Shown piece after piece: positions 52,426 through 61,901 of a stretch of 64,000 nucleotides of DNA. The notes beneath the pieces were generated by a model. That model was given only the letters and a program-made list of their open reading frames with translations, ran no database searches and was not told where the DNA came from. The position numbers were made by a program, and so were the translations under genes. Location of the stretch: contig NZ_CP039456.1 in the NCBI RefSeq assembly GCF_006974145.1, positions 620,001 through 684,000 of the forward strand, written 5' to 3'. Each line of letters opens with the position of its first letter. The first letter of the stretch is position 1. The DNA comes from Changchengzhania lutea (GTDB taxonomy: Bacteria; Bacteroidota; Bacteroidia; Flavobacteriales; Flavobacteriaceae).

Positions 52426-54280
52426 ATTGAGTAGACGGGTGACGACTTAAAAGTCGTCACTGCGCCTCTCACACCACCGTACGTACGGGTCTCGTATACG
52501 GCGGTTCACCAAATTGAAGTTTGCGTATTATTAATGTAATCTAACAAAGGTTTATACCCTTTTCGTTTAAGTCTAGAGACTGTAATAGTAGTCTTTAGAA
52601 TAGGACTTTGAGCAACTGCCCAGCCTCCCATTCTTGTTCTACTCCAAGCATAGGCTTGTCCGATTTCTATACCTAATTGAATTAGGTTTTTACGTTTCCG
52701 TTCTAGTTTCTTCCAATCGTGCCAAATACAATAGCGCAACCGATTTCTTAGCCACTCATCTAGCTTTTTACTTTTTGCATAGATGTTGGTTAAGCGGTAA
52801 TTGTTCATCCAGCCTCGGCAGACTTGATTAAGTCGTTCGAGTCGTTCTAACAACGACATGGGTTTGGTTTTCTTGGTTATACTTTTTAGGTTACGTTTAA
52901 ACTTTGCCCAACTTTTATTGGCTACCACTAGTACATATTGTCCTTTTACACCCTTTTTATAGATGGGTACAAAACCATGCCCGAGTAACTCAAAGTTTAC
53001 AGGTCTGCGGATGCCACTTTTGGCTTTGTTTATAGGTAATTTAAGTTTATCTTTTAAGAAGACAAACAGTCTATTTCCTATTTGTTTAGCCTCGCTTTTG
53101 CTTTTGGCGTAAACGCTAAAATCATCAGCGTAGCGAACATAACGCAAGCCCATGCTTTTCATTTCTTTGTCCAAAACATCTAACATAATATTAGATAATA
53201 AGGGACTAATTGGACTGCCTTGCGGGATGCCTTTTCTGCGCTTTTGGAGTTTTCCATCTATTAATATGGGAACTCTAAGCCATTTTCGGATTAATCGCAA
53301 AGTGGTCGGACATTTTACCTTGTGGTAAATAAGTTGCAGTAAGATACAGTGGTCTACTTGGTCAAAGAATCCTTCTAAATCAATATCTACAATATCTTGA
53401 TAACCAGAATTGATATACGTTTGAGCTTGTAATACTGCTTTTTGGATGTTCTTTTGTGGACGGAAACCGTAACTAACGGGTTCAAAATCATATTCAAAAT
53501 GAACCATTAATTGTTGACTTACCGCTTTTTGAAGCCACCTATCGACTACAGTTGGTATTCCTAATAGTCGGGTTTTACCCTGTCCTTTTGGAATGGTTAC
53601 TCCTAATATTGAATTTGGATTATAGCTGTTTGTGCGAATAGTCGATAGTATAGTCGAACGGTTTTCTAATATATAAGCGGAAAGCTCCGTTGTTTTCATA
53701 CCATCTACACCGCTCGCGCCTTTATTGCGCTCCACTTGTCGTGTTGCTTTAAAAAGGTTTGTTGCTGATAATACGTTTTCAATCATAGGTTTAATAATTC
53801 GTGTACTCCTGTTGGTTTAAAACTAGGCTAGCTAGGCATCCTAATCGAATTCCAACGTAATTTAATGTTCTGTCCTTCCCTACTTGTGAGACCATCTGAG
53901 GTATTGCCTCAACTCGTTTCCCGTAGGTACTATGACCTCTGCTGACTTCTCCAAATAACCAACTCGTAGTTTTGGAGACCTCCCCAGGTAATGACATCTT
54001 CTTTCTCTCAATCACTGCCGTATCTACATATTTACCCTTTTGGTGTTCGTTGGGCGTTACAATGATGTGCTTGCTTACCCAAGTAAATATGCCTCTGTAT
54101 ACGATTTCTGTTCGTCAGTACCGAGTTTTGTAGTTCCGCTTCCTTCAGATAGAACCTCACGGTTTTCACCCTTGCGACTTACTAATGCTTCAAGACGTTA
54201 CTCCTGTACATAAGGGACTTGCACCCTCTAGATTAATTATTTACCTTTCCGTAAATAAAAGATGCCCATGCTGGGCACAC
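52426..54280 (-). mobile_element. Group II intron, copy 1 (1855 bp)
   Basis: On the minus strand the intron begins GTGTGCCCAGCATGGGC and ends CTACTCAAT. Domain V lies just after the reverse transcriptase stop (about 52470-52505), followed by domain VI with an 8-bp stem GTGACGAC/GTCGTCAC. Exon junction ACAGTGT|TGGGAG on the minus strand. It interrupts the stretch between the lipoprotein gene and its terminator, antisense to the gene. No difference from copy 2 was seen in the stretches compared. Confidence 0.9.
52506..53786 (-). CDS. Group II intron reverse transcriptase/maturase, copy 1
   Basis: 426 residues. RT domain with GVDGMKT, IPKGQGKTRLLGIPTVVDRWLQ, KGIPQGSPISPLLSNIML and the catalytic YVRYADDF; the maturase domain follows (RGWMNNYRLTN, GGWAVAQSPILKTTIT). 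There is no C-terminal endonuclease domain, which suits introns that enter single-stranded or hairpin targets. The protein sequence is identical to copy 2. Confidence 0.95.
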   Translation of the reverse strand: MIENVLSATNLFKATRQVERNKGASGVDGMKTTELSAYILENRSTILSTIRTNSYNPNSILGVTIPKGQGKTRLLGIPTVVDRWLQKAVSQQLMVHFEYDFEPVSYGFRPQKNIQKAVLQAQTYINSGYQDIVDIDLEGFFDQVDHCILLQLIYHKVKCPTTLRLIRKWLRVPILIDGKLQKRRKGIPQGSPISPLLSNIMLDVLDKEMKSMGLRYVRYADDFSVYAKSKSEAKQIGNRLFVFLKDKLKLPINKAKSGIRRPVNFELLGHGFVPIYKKGVKGQYVLVVANKSWAKFKRNLKSITKKTKPMSLLERLERLNQVCRGWMNNYRLTNIYAKSKKLDEWLRNRLRYCIWHDWKKLERKRKNLIQLGIEIGQAYAWSRTRMGGWAVAQSPILKTTITVSRLKRKGYKPLLDYINNTQTSIW

Positions 54281-54302
54281 ACACTGTATATAAAAAATAG
54301 CA

Positions 54303-54337
54303 GAAAAAGTGCAAGCCACAAAGGTTTGTGCTTTTTT
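54303..54337 (+). terminator. Terminator originally belonging to the lipoprotein gene
   Basis: GTGCAAGCC, a 5-base loop, GGTTTGTGC, then TTTTTT. All nine pairs form in plus-strand RNA, three of them as G-U. Before intron insertion it would lie about 50 bp after the lipoprotein stop codon. Confidence 0.75.
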
Positions 54338-54399
54338 GTATTTTTGTAGTAATCTGAAAAGTTCGTGATATTAAACCTGCTACTTTTCATATACTAATC

Positions 54400-54409
54400 G
54401 TTGCCACAC
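54400..54409 (+). repeat. Left arm of a 10-bp inverted repeat flanking the protease gene
   Basis: GTTGCCACAC 19 bp before the protease ATG. The inverse GTGTGGCAAC is present on the other side of the gene, starting at 55259 and completed across the intron (last bases after 57121). The pair frames one gene, like a cassette boundary. Confidence 0.6.
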
Positions 54410-54428
54410 ATATAAAAAACCAATCCTA

Positions 54429-55253
54429 ATGCAATTATCAATAACCGAACAACTTGCTTATTCTACAGTAAGATTAGAATGTTTGACTAAAACAGGAAAT
54501 GTACAAACAGGAACAGGTTTCTTCTTCAAATTTTTGGAAAAAGGAGACCAACACGTACCTGTTATTATAACAAATAAGCACGTTGTTAAAAATGCTGTAA
54601 AAGGTAAATTCATTTTGACAAAAAGCGATAAAGATGGAAATCCAATTAATACAGAACATTTTACCGCAGAATTTGTAAATTTTGAACAACAATGGAAAAT
54701 GCATCCAGATGCTAATGTTGATTTATGTGCGATGGCATTAGCACCAGTCGTAAATTATGCTCAACAGCAAAGAGTAAATTTGTTTTACAGAGTATTTGAC
54801 AAGAACCTCTTACCTCAAAAAGAACAACAAGATGAATTTACTGCACTTGAAGATGTTTTGATGATTGGTTACCCTAATGGAATTTGGGATTCTGTTAATA
54901 ATCAACCAATTTTCAGAAAAGGCACGACCGCAACACATCCGAATATAGATTATAATGGAAAAAAAGAGTTTATGATTGATGTTGCCTGTTTTCCTGGTTC
55001 GAGCGGTTCACCTGTTCTAATTTACAATGCAAGTAGTTATACAACCAAGTCAGGAGGAACTATAATGGGCGGAACAAGAATAATATTAATTGGTGTACTA
55101 TATGCAGGACCACAACATACAGCAACGGGAGAAATAAAGATTGTAAATGTTCCTCAATTTAATCAACCATTATCGATTTCAAGAATTCCAAACAATCTTG
55201 GAATATGTTTAAAAGCTGAAAGAATTTTAGAATTGGAAAAATTGTTTGAATAA
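54429..55253 (+). CDS. Trypsin-like serine protease (S1 fold)
   Basis: 274 residues, no signal peptide, so probably cytoplasmic. Catalytic triad: His in VIITNKHVVKNA (about residue 55), Asp in DANVDLCAMAL (about 97) and Ser in CFPGSSGSPVLIYN (about 191). The fold is complete. Cytoplasmic trypsin-like proteases often occur in defence or stress modules; no partner gene is adjacent, so the role is open. It stands alone between intron copies and inverted repeats. Confidence 0.85.
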   Translation: MQLSITEQLAYSTVRLECLTKTGNVQTGTGFFFKFLEKGDQHVPVIITNKHVVKNAVKGKFILTKSDKDGNPINTEHFTAEFVNFEQQWKMHPDANVDLCAMALAPVVNYAQQQRVNLFYRVFDKNLLPQKEQQDEFTALEDVLMIGYPNGIWDSVNNQPIFRKGTTATHPNIDYNGKKEFMIDVACFPGSSGSPVLIYNASSYTTKSGGTIMGGTRIILIGVLYAGPQHTATGEIKIVNVPQFNQPLSISRIPNNLGICLKAERILELEKLFE

Positions 55254-55266
55254 AATACGTGTGGCA

Positions 55267-57121
55267 ATTGAGTAGACGGGTGACGACTTAAAAGTCGTCA
55301 CTGCGCCTCTCACACCACCGTACGTACGGGTCTCGTATACGGCGGTTCACCAAATTGAAGTTTGCGTATTATTAATGTAATCTAACAAAGGTTTATACCC
55401 TTTTCGTTTAAGTCTAGAGACTGTAATAGTAGTCTTTAGAATAGGACTTTGAGCAACTGCCCAGCCTCCCATTCTTGTTCTACTCCAAGCATAGGCTTGT
55501 CCGATTTCTATACCTAATTGAATTAGGTTTTTACGTTTCCGTTCTAGTTTCTTCCAATCGTGCCAAATACAATAGCGCAACCGATTTCTTAGCCACTCAT
55601 CTAGCTTTTTACTTTTTGCATAGATGTTGGTTAAGCGGTAATTGTTCATCCAGCCTCGGCAGACTTGATTAAGTCGTTCGAGTCGTTCTAACAACGACAT
55701 GGGTTTGGTTTTCTTGGTTATACTTTTTAGGTTACGTTTAAACTTTGCCCAACTTTTATTGGCTACCACTAGTACATATTGTCCTTTTACACCCTTTTTA
55801 TAGATGGGTACAAAACCATGCCCGAGTAACTCAAAGTTTACAGGTCTGCGGATGCCACTTTTGGCTTTGTTTATAGGTAATTTAAGTTTATCTTTTAAGA
55901 AGACAAACAGTCTATTTCCTATTTGTTTAGCCTCGCTTTTGCTTTTGGCGTAAACGCTAAAATCATCAGCGTAGCGAACATAACGCAAGCCCATGCTTTT
56001 CATTTCTTTGTCCAAAACATCTAACATAATATTAGATAATAAGGGACTAATTGGACTGCCTTGCGGGATGCCTTTTCTGCGCTTTTGGAGTTTTCCATCT
56101 ATTAATATGGGAACTCTAAGCCATTTTCGGATTAATCGCAAAGTGGTCGGACATTTTACCTTGTGGTAAATAAGTTGCAGTAAGATACAGTGGTCTACTT
56201 GGTCAAAGAATCCTTCTAAATCAATATCTACAATATCTTGATAACCAGAATTGATATACGTTTGAGCTTGTAATACTGCTTTTTGGATGTTCTTTTGTGG
56301 ACGGAAACCGTAACTAACGGGTTCAAAATCATATTCAAAATGAACCATTAATTGTTGACTTACCGCTTTTTGAAGCCACCTATCGACTACAGTTGGTATT
56401 CCTAATAGTCGGGTTTTACCCTGTCCTTTTGGAATGGTTACTCCTAATATTGAATTTGGATTATAGCTGTTTGTGCGAATAGTCGATAGTATAGTCGAAC
56501 GGTTTTCTAATATATAAGCGGAAAGCTCCGTTGTTTTCATACCATCTACACCGCTCGCGCCTTTATTGCGCTCCACTTGTCGTGTTGCTTTAAAAAGGTT
56601 TGTTGCTGATAATACGTTTTCAATCATAGGTTTAATAATTCGTGTACTCCTGTTGGTTTAAAACTAGGCTAGCTAGGCATCCTAATCGAATTCCAACGTA
56701 ATTTAATGTTCTGTCCTTCCCTACTTGTGAGACCATCTGAGGTATTGCCTCAACTCGTTTCCCGTAGGTACTATGACCTCTGCTGACTTCTCCAAATAAC
56801 CAACTCGTAGTTTTGGAGACCTCCCCAGGTAATGACATCTTCTTTCTCTCAATCACTGCCGTATCTACATATTTACCCTTTTGGTGTTCGTTGGGCGTTA
56901 CAATGATGTGCTTGCTTACCCAAGTAAATATGCCTCTGTATACGATTTCTGTTCGTCAGTACCGAGTTTTGTAGTTCCGCTTCCTTCAGATAGAACCTCA
57001 CGGTTTTCACCCTTGCGACTTACTAATGCTTCAAGACGTTACTCCTGTACATAAGGGACTTGCACCCTCTAGATTAATTATTTACCTTTCCGTAAATAAA
57101 AGATGCCCATGCTGGGCACAC
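55267..57121 (-). mobile_element. Group II intron, copy 2 (1855 bp)
   Basis: Same length, ends and coding content as copy 1, in the same orientation. Exon junction ACGTTGT|TGCCAC on the minus strand, so both copies share TGT|TG around the insertion point. It lies 13 bp after the protease stop codon and is antisense to it. A duplication too recent to have diverged. Confidence 0.9.
55347..56627 (-). CDS. Group II intron reverse transcriptase/maturase, copy 2
   Basis: 426 residues, identical in sequence to copy 1, with the same YADD catalytic site, QGSPISPLLSN box and maturase domain. Both proteins appear intact, so either can splice and move both introns. Confidence 0.95.
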   Translation of the reverse strand: MIENVLSATNLFKATRQVERNKGASGVDGMKTTELSAYILENRSTILSTIRTNSYNPNSILGVTIPKGQGKTRLLGIPTVVDRWLQKAVSQQLMVHFEYDFEPVSYGFRPQKNIQKAVLQAQTYINSGYQDIVDIDLEGFFDQVDHCILLQLIYHKVKCPTTLRLIRKWLRVPILIDGKLQKRRKGIPQGSPISPLLSNIMLDVLDKEMKSMGLRYVRYADDFSVYAKSKSEAKQIGNRLFVFLKDKLKLPINKAKSGIRRPVNFELLGHGFVPIYKKGVKGQYVLVVANKSWAKFKRNLKSITKKTKPMSLLERLERLNQVCRGWMNNYRLTNIYAKSKKLDEWLRNRLRYCIWHDWKKLERKRKNLIQLGIEIGQAYAWSRTRMGGWAVAQSPILKTTITVSRLKRKGYKPLLDYINNTQTSIW

Positions 57122-57320
57122 ACAACGTATAAAAATAATAGGGCAATGAGTGCTTAACCCAAAGGACAAGACATTTTTGCGAGGTCGCCAAATTTTTAAA
57201 TTTGGCTTATTGAACAAAAAAGATAATAAGAAAAATTTAAAAATTCGGCTTGTGTTCAACCGAATGGTAGTCGCCTTTTTTCCGCCCTACTATTCTTATA
57301 CAAATCCGTTGGCAATAATT

Positions 57321-57836
57321 ATGAAAAACACGTTTCTAAAGAAAATATTACTTCTGACAATGATGTTGATTTCCTTCAACTCATTTGCTTGTGACTGTGA
57401 ATGCGATGGAGATTGTTCTTTCAGTCAAATTTCAAGCGGAATGGAATTTGTTGCACTTGTGAAAGTGATTGAGTATTCCGATTTTCTTGACCAAGAAATA
57501 ATTGGTTACGACAAAAAAATGCCTTTTTCAATGACAGTCGAAATTATCAAAAAGTATAAAGGAACTGAATCACGAAAAAGAATTAAAATTTGGGGAGATG
57601 ATGGAGCACAATGCAGACCTTATATTGCGGAATTTGAAGTTGGAGAATGTTATTTAATTGCACCAACTCTGATTAAGGAAAACTCGGAACTCGGAAAAAA
57701 AGACGATTACGATTTTTTCTCTTGTTGGACTGACTATCTGACTGTCGATTATGAAAACGGAATTGTTTACGGAGAATACTCAAAACGGAAAAATAAAATA
57801 TCGCTGAAGGAATTTGAAAGCGGAATAGAAAAATAA
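57321..57836 (+). CDS. Exported cysteine-containing protein (possibly TIMP/NTR-like)
   Basis: 171 residues from the ATG at 57321. Signal peptide (KKILLLTMMLISFNSFA) with the mature part starting CDCECDGDC. A beta-rich domain follows: FVALVKVIEY, SMTVEIIKKYKGT, IKIWGDDGAQCRPYIAEFEVGECYLIAP. The spacing of cysteines and the strand pattern recall NTR/TIMP-like domains, but this is a weak match. Function unknown. An AACGTATA motif precedes its leader. Confidence 0.65.
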   Translation: MKNTFLKKILLLTMMLISFNSFACDCECDGDCSFSQISSGMEFVALVKVIEYSDFLDQEIIGYDKKMPFSMTVEIIKKYKGTESRKRIKIWGDDGAQCRPYIAEFEVGECYLIAPTLIKENSELGKKDDYDFFSCWTDYLTVDYENGIVYGEYSKRKNKISLKEFESGIEK

Positions 57837-58119
57837 CTATTGCCAATAACTAAGCATATGGCGTGCCGATAGGCCAACGCTATATGCTATGTTGACTGAT
57901 CCGGGATTTGAGGATAAGGGGGAATACGAGAAGTTTACAAGATCTTTAGCAAACAAGAAGGTTGTGCTTATACCTCTTATGGTTTCTTTTTTCTAAGCGT
58001 ATTAACATAAGAAAAATTTATTTAGATTAATTCTCATTTTTTTATGAGAATTTGCCTTGCTTTTGTTGCTTTATTTCGTTCTAGGCACTAGTATGTTAGG
58101 GTTCCTTTTAGAACCATTT
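57837..58119. other. Noncoding stretch with three palindromes
   Basis: No gene supported. Contains an imperfect 36-base palindrome near 57855-57890 (AGCATAT...ATATGCT with inner GCGT/ACGC and GCC/GGC), the hairpin ATTCTCAT/ATGAGAAT at 58030-58051, and GGTTC/GAACC at 58100-58115 next to the IS91-type transposase end. One of the latter may be a terminus of that element. Confidence 0.5.
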
Positions 58120-59268
58120 TTAAGTGTTGTAGTTTAGTAGTTTACGTTTTATAATTTGTATATAATTCTTGGGCGGGCCACGGCTACCAAAGGTTAAAAG
58201 CGTTATTAACCGTCCCTTTTTACAACTCGGGCAACAGCGATGTAGTGCTTCCTTTTGATTGATAGGGTGTTCTATTTGTGTTAAATCCTTGTCTGCTAAT
58301 TGTAATTGCAACATGGGCAACCTGTCTTTCTTCCAACTGCTACTCAAAAATCCATAATGCCGTATTCTAGTAAACCCTTTAGGTAATATATGAAGTTGAA
58401 AACGCCGTATAAATTCTTTGCTCTGTAGTGTTAAGGTTGTTTTCTCACCTCCTTTTTTATAATCTTTCAAACCAAAGGTAACGATCTTATCTACCGTATC
58501 AATATTCAAGATGCGGTGGTTGCCAATGGCTATTTTATGGGTGTACCTTCCTAAATATTCAATCACGTGCTCTGGTCTGCCAAAAGGGGGTTTCGCATAA
58601 ACGACCCATTCTTTTTTAAACAGGGTATCGTATAAACTTTGTGGTAATTCTGGAAGTGCCCTTCGTAATTTTGCTACAAAAACACCTCGGTATTTTCTGC
58701 TCATGGCTTTTACTGAAAATAGAAAATCATCCTTTGCGTTACCTTTTTTCCAAAACCCTGATTTAGATACGCCACCTTTAGGGACGATACAATGCAGATG
58801 TGGATGTAGACTTAAGTTCTGACCCCAAGTGTGCAATACGGCAATCATGCCCAGTTTTGCCCCTAGATGTTTGGGGTTGTTCCCAAAAGCACTAAGTGTT
58901 TCCCAAACACTCGCGAATAACAGCTTATAAAGCACTCGCGGATGTTGTAATGCCAAAGGATTTAGAGTATCGGGAAGTGTGAAAACAACATGAAAATAAG
59001 GCACAGGAAGCAGTTCTTGTGTTCTAGCGGCAATCCACTGCTGCTGTTTATGGCCTTGGCAGGTAGGACAATGCCGATTACGACAAGAGTTAAATTGTAA
59101 ATGTAGTTTATCACAATGCATGCACCAATCTAAATGCCCACCTAGGTCCTTAGTACGGCATTTTCTAATGGCATGCAAAGCCCTTGAATTCCAACTGGTA
59201 TGCGCGATGTCCTGCAGATGGTCTACTTCTAAATTTAACACATCTGCCACTTTATGTATCCCTTGCAT
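58120..59268 (-). CDS. IS91-family (Y2/HUH-type) transposase
   Basis: 382 residues. An N-terminal zinc-binding domain (CMHCDKLHLQFNSCRNRHCP) is followed by the Transposase_Y2 core with LHPHLHCIVPKGG (HUH-type His pair) and the tyrosine-bearing VIEYLGRYTHKIAIGNHRI. Full length. Its start overlaps the recombinase stop by one base, so the two are translated together. Confidence 0.93.
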   Translation of the reverse strand: MQGIHKVADVLNLEVDHLQDIAHTSWNSRALHAIRKCRTKDLGGHLDWCMHCDKLHLQFNSCRNRHCPTCQGHKQQQWIAARTQELLPVPYFHVVFTLPDTLNPLALQHPRVLYKLLFASVWETLSAFGNNPKHLGAKLGMIAVLHTWGQNLSLHPHLHCIVPKGGVSKSGFWKKGNAKDDFLFSVKAMSRKYRGVFVAKLRRALPELPQSLYDTLFKKEWVVYAKPPFGRPEHVIEYLGRYTHKIAIGNHRILNIDTVDKIVTFGLKDYKKGGEKTTLTLQSKEFIRRFQLHILPKGFTRIRHYGFLSSSWKKDRLPMLQLQLADKDLTQIEHPINQKEALHRCCPSCKKGRLITLLTFGSRGPPKNYIQIIKRKLLNYNT

Positions 59269-60201
59269 TACCTTGCAAACAAGGTGTCCAACGGACTAAA
59301 TTTAACCGAGCTCCCGGAATTAGATACCTGCAAATACACGATGGTCGTTTCAATACGAGCATGACCTAGCAGTTCCTTTAAACACATAATGTTCATCCCG
59401 TCTTCAAGCAAATGCGTGGCGTAAGAATGGCGAAGCGTATGGGTGGTAAACTTCTTTTGGGTGTTTACCTTGGAACGACTCTCTTTTATAACCCACTGGA
59501 TACCAACGGTGGTAAGTGGTTGCACAACCCCGTCTTTGGTAACCTGACTATTAAAGACATACTTTACAGGGTTCTCGGTTGCAAAATATCTTTTTAGCCC
59601 TCGAACAAGGTGTGTGCTTAAAGGCACATAACGGTCTGCTTTTCCCTTTTGCTTTTTTACAAATACCGTTTTTCGTTCAAAATCTACATCAGACTGTAAC
59701 AGGTTACAAAGTTCATAACTGCGCAATCCGCAGCCATAAAGCATACCCAGAATTAACCGGTGTTTTAGATATTTAGGAGCGTTTAATAATTCGCGAACCT
59801 CTTGTTTGTTCAAAACAATAGGAAGGTCATTTTGCCTTTTTATTTGTGGAAGTTGAATGCGCTTTTTATCCATCCCCAGAACCTTGTAAGTGGTTCGGAG
59901 CCCATAAATGGTATGTTTAAAAAAACTCTCGGAAGGTGTTTTGTGCAGATTTTGACAATGATAGAGATAATCGTGTATCTGAGATTCTTCAAGGTGCTCT
60001 GGACTACATTTATAATGAATAGTGATGTGCGCTAAACAGCGCAAGTAATTGTTTAAGGTACTGGTTGCTTTACCATTTATGGCAAAATTTCTCTCTAAGG
60101 TATCTGCAAGTTTTTTAAATTCAGGTACTTCTGCTAAGGCCGTTTCTAAAATCGTCTTCGCTTTTTTTTAAATACATATCTTCAGGTTTTTGTGAAGTCA
60201 T
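59268..60201 (-). pseudogene. Tyrosine recombinase of the IS91-type element, with a frameshift in an A8 run
   Basis: From ATG 60201 (MTSQKPEDMYLKK) the frame breaks in a run of eight A at 60162-60169; the matching downstream frame continues as AKTILETALAEVPEFKKLAD to NNYLRCLAHI and on. Without a frame change only the 258-residue part from a TTG at 60044 reads. That part keeps CGLRSYELCNLL, HTLRHSYATHLL, LLGHARIETT and IVYLQ, all catalytic residues. It may be a sequencing error, a disabled gene or programmed slippage as used by many insertion sequences. Confidence 0.75.
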
Positions 60202-60335
60202 CAAGTTACTGTATTTTTATAACGAACTTAAAAGCTTCCGAGGTACGAGGATTAGTTCAACAACGTATATAATTTATTGCTAGTTCAAGCTTACTTACGA
60301 AAATCCTCGCAGTTTTTCTATTCAGTTTATATTTG

Positions 60336-61598
60336 CTAAATTAGTTGCTTAATGCGTGGTCTATTTTTTTCAACCTGATCTATCAGTTCTTGCCTTACCT
60401 TAATTTTTGATCCATATTCCGGGAAATTATCCACTACTCGCTTTATTTTATCAAAAATGGCTTTTCGTTTTTTAACATTAAATTTTTTTCCAACTACCAT
60501 TAGGTCTTCATAGCTTATGTTAGTGCGTTTATTATTTATACGCATATTATGGCCATTCACCCACTCATTTTGATTATCATATGAATAACACAAATCGAAT
60601 GCCGGACTTAAGGACCATTCGCCATTTTGATTCATCATGAATGAAAAGTTTTTGGTATGGTCATCACAATTATGAACCAGTACATTAAATACCATTCTGC
60701 TGTATATTTCTTCTATGGCGTCATGGCCTAAATTTAATCTTCTGGCTGCCATAAAATAATGCTCATACGAATATTGTCCAACTTTATTGTAATCTAGCCC
60801 CAGTAGACCACATAATGAATGTACATGTATTTTTTCACCACTATCATCTCTATCAAACCTCTTGGTTAAAAAATGCAACTCTTTATACAGCGTACATTCT
60901 GTCATTTGTATATCACAATCTTTAGCCATTTGAGAATAGGCGTATTCTAACTTACCATAACCACTTGGCTCTTCTAATTTCGTTTTGTTTGCTCCATCAA
61001 TTTTAATTAAATAATATCCATAATCCTGACCTAAGGGCAATTGTCCTGATTTAATAGTTCCGTTCTCTTTATTTATGGCTATTAATGCTTTTGCTCTGGC
61101 GCCACCAGCAGAGGTACCTATATGTAATATCTGTAATAGTGCGTTTTTATCTTTAACATTGGTTTTAAGCGCTTCTTTACCTTGGGTACTTAGCATGGAA
61201 ATTTTCTCTATATCTTCTAAGGAAATAATGTCTTCTGTTTGTTTGATTTCGGTTGCCGGACGAAACTCTAAGGCTCCCATACCTCTAGTGCCTATGTATT
61301 GAAGTTTAGCAAATACATCAATATCGTTTTCTGTAAGGCCTTTATCCATAAAGTAAGCACGAAGTAAATCGTTACCAAATTTGTCTGGTAATGAATCATA
61401 AACGAGTCCAGGAATGCCTTCTGTTTCCTTCCAATCGGCTTCATTAATGTAAATCCTTTTACCTTCTAGAGGTAAGTTTATTGGAGATAAACCAAGACCG
61501 GTTTTTACAAATTCAGGATCGTATTCGAATGCAATTCCTTCAGGCGTTTTAACAAGTGCACCTACTCTAATATTCCAAATAAAAATTTCTATTCCCAT
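60336..61598 (-). CDS. hipA: HipA-family kinase toxin
   Basis: 420 residues. N-terminal couple_hipA region (VYDSLPDKFGNDLLRAYFMDKG), central G-rich SAGGARAKALIAIN and the catalytic core with NVLVHNCDDHTKNFSFMM (about residue 310) and SPAFDLCYSYDN (metal-binding Asp). All catalytic motifs are present. HipA of E. coli phosphorylates glutamyl-tRNA synthetase (established there). The start codon is joined to hipB by 1-bp overlap. Confidence 0.92.
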   Translation of the reverse strand: MGIEIFIWNIRVGALVKTPEGIAFEYDPEFVKTGLGLSPINLPLEGKRIYINEADWKETEGIPGLVYDSLPDKFGNDLLRAYFMDKGLTENDIDVFAKLQYIGTRGMGALEFRPATEIKQTEDIISLEDIEKISMLSTQGKEALKTNVKDKNALLQILHIGTSAGGARAKALIAINKENGTIKSGQLPLGQDYGYYLIKIDGANKTKLEEPSGYGKLEYAYSQMAKDCDIQMTECTLYKELHFLTKRFDRDDSGEKIHVHSLCGLLGLDYNKVGQYSYEHYFMAARRLNLGHDAIEEIYSRMVFNVLVHNCDDHTKNFSFMMNQNGEWSLSPAFDLCYSYDNQNEWVNGHNMRINNKRTNISYEDLMVVGKKFNVKKRKAIFDKIKRVVDNFPEYGSKIKVRQELIDQVEKNRPRIKQLI

Positions 61599-61900
61599 TA
61601 TTTACTTGCTCTTTTGCGTTTTTTCTTTTCTAATTCTATTAATTCTAGTGGGCTTATTACTGGTATTTTCGGAAATAAGCTCTCTAGGTTGTTTAATAGC
61701 CTTAATGCACGAAGTATCTCTATTAAATTTAAAAGTGATATGTTTTTTTCGCCACGTTCAAATCCTGTTATCGTTCTGAGGCTAACACCACTTTTATTTG
61801 CTAAATCCTTAGCTGTTAGGTTTTGATTTAAACGGTGTTGTTTTAAGCCTTTACCAAGGTCTTCCAGTATGTCTTGATTTAATAATATATTATAATTCAT
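61598..61900 (-). CDS. hipB: HipB-like antitoxin, XRE helix-turn-helix
   Basis: 100 residues from the ATG at 61900; an earlier ATG at 61927 would start inside the operator. Helix-turn-helix: LKQHRLNQNLTAKDLANKSGVSLRTITGFERGEKNIS. Basic C-terminal tail (ELEKKKRKRASK), possibly the flexible region that contacts DNA or toxin. Expected to bind the palindromes upstream and neutralize HipA. Confidence 0.9.
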   Translation of the reverse strand: MNYNILLNQDILEDLGKGLKQHRLNQNLTAKDLANKSGVSLRTITGFERGEKNISLLNLIEILRALRLLNNLESLFPKIPVISPLELIELEKKKRKRASK

Positions 61901-61901
61901 A

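Larger units (their letters stand above)
58120..60201 (-). mobile_element. IS91-type element with a tyrosine recombinase gene (limits approximate)
   Basis: Two adjoining minus-strand genes, a tyrosine recombinase and an IS91-family transposase, form the usual pair of such rolling-circle elements. The true ends (ori and ter) lie outside the genes and were not identified; the coordinates given cover only the genes. Confidence 0.75.

Noticed and set aside
53791-54015. A 74-codon frame repeated identically at 56632-56856
   Set aside because: It lies in the 5' RNA domains of both introns; identity follows from the intron duplication.
52506-56627. Retron or diversity-generating retroelement as an explanation for the two reverse transcriptases
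   Set aside because: Maturase domain, domain V/VI RNA hairpins and matching intron ends identify group II introns; no template/variable repeat or retron RNA is seen.
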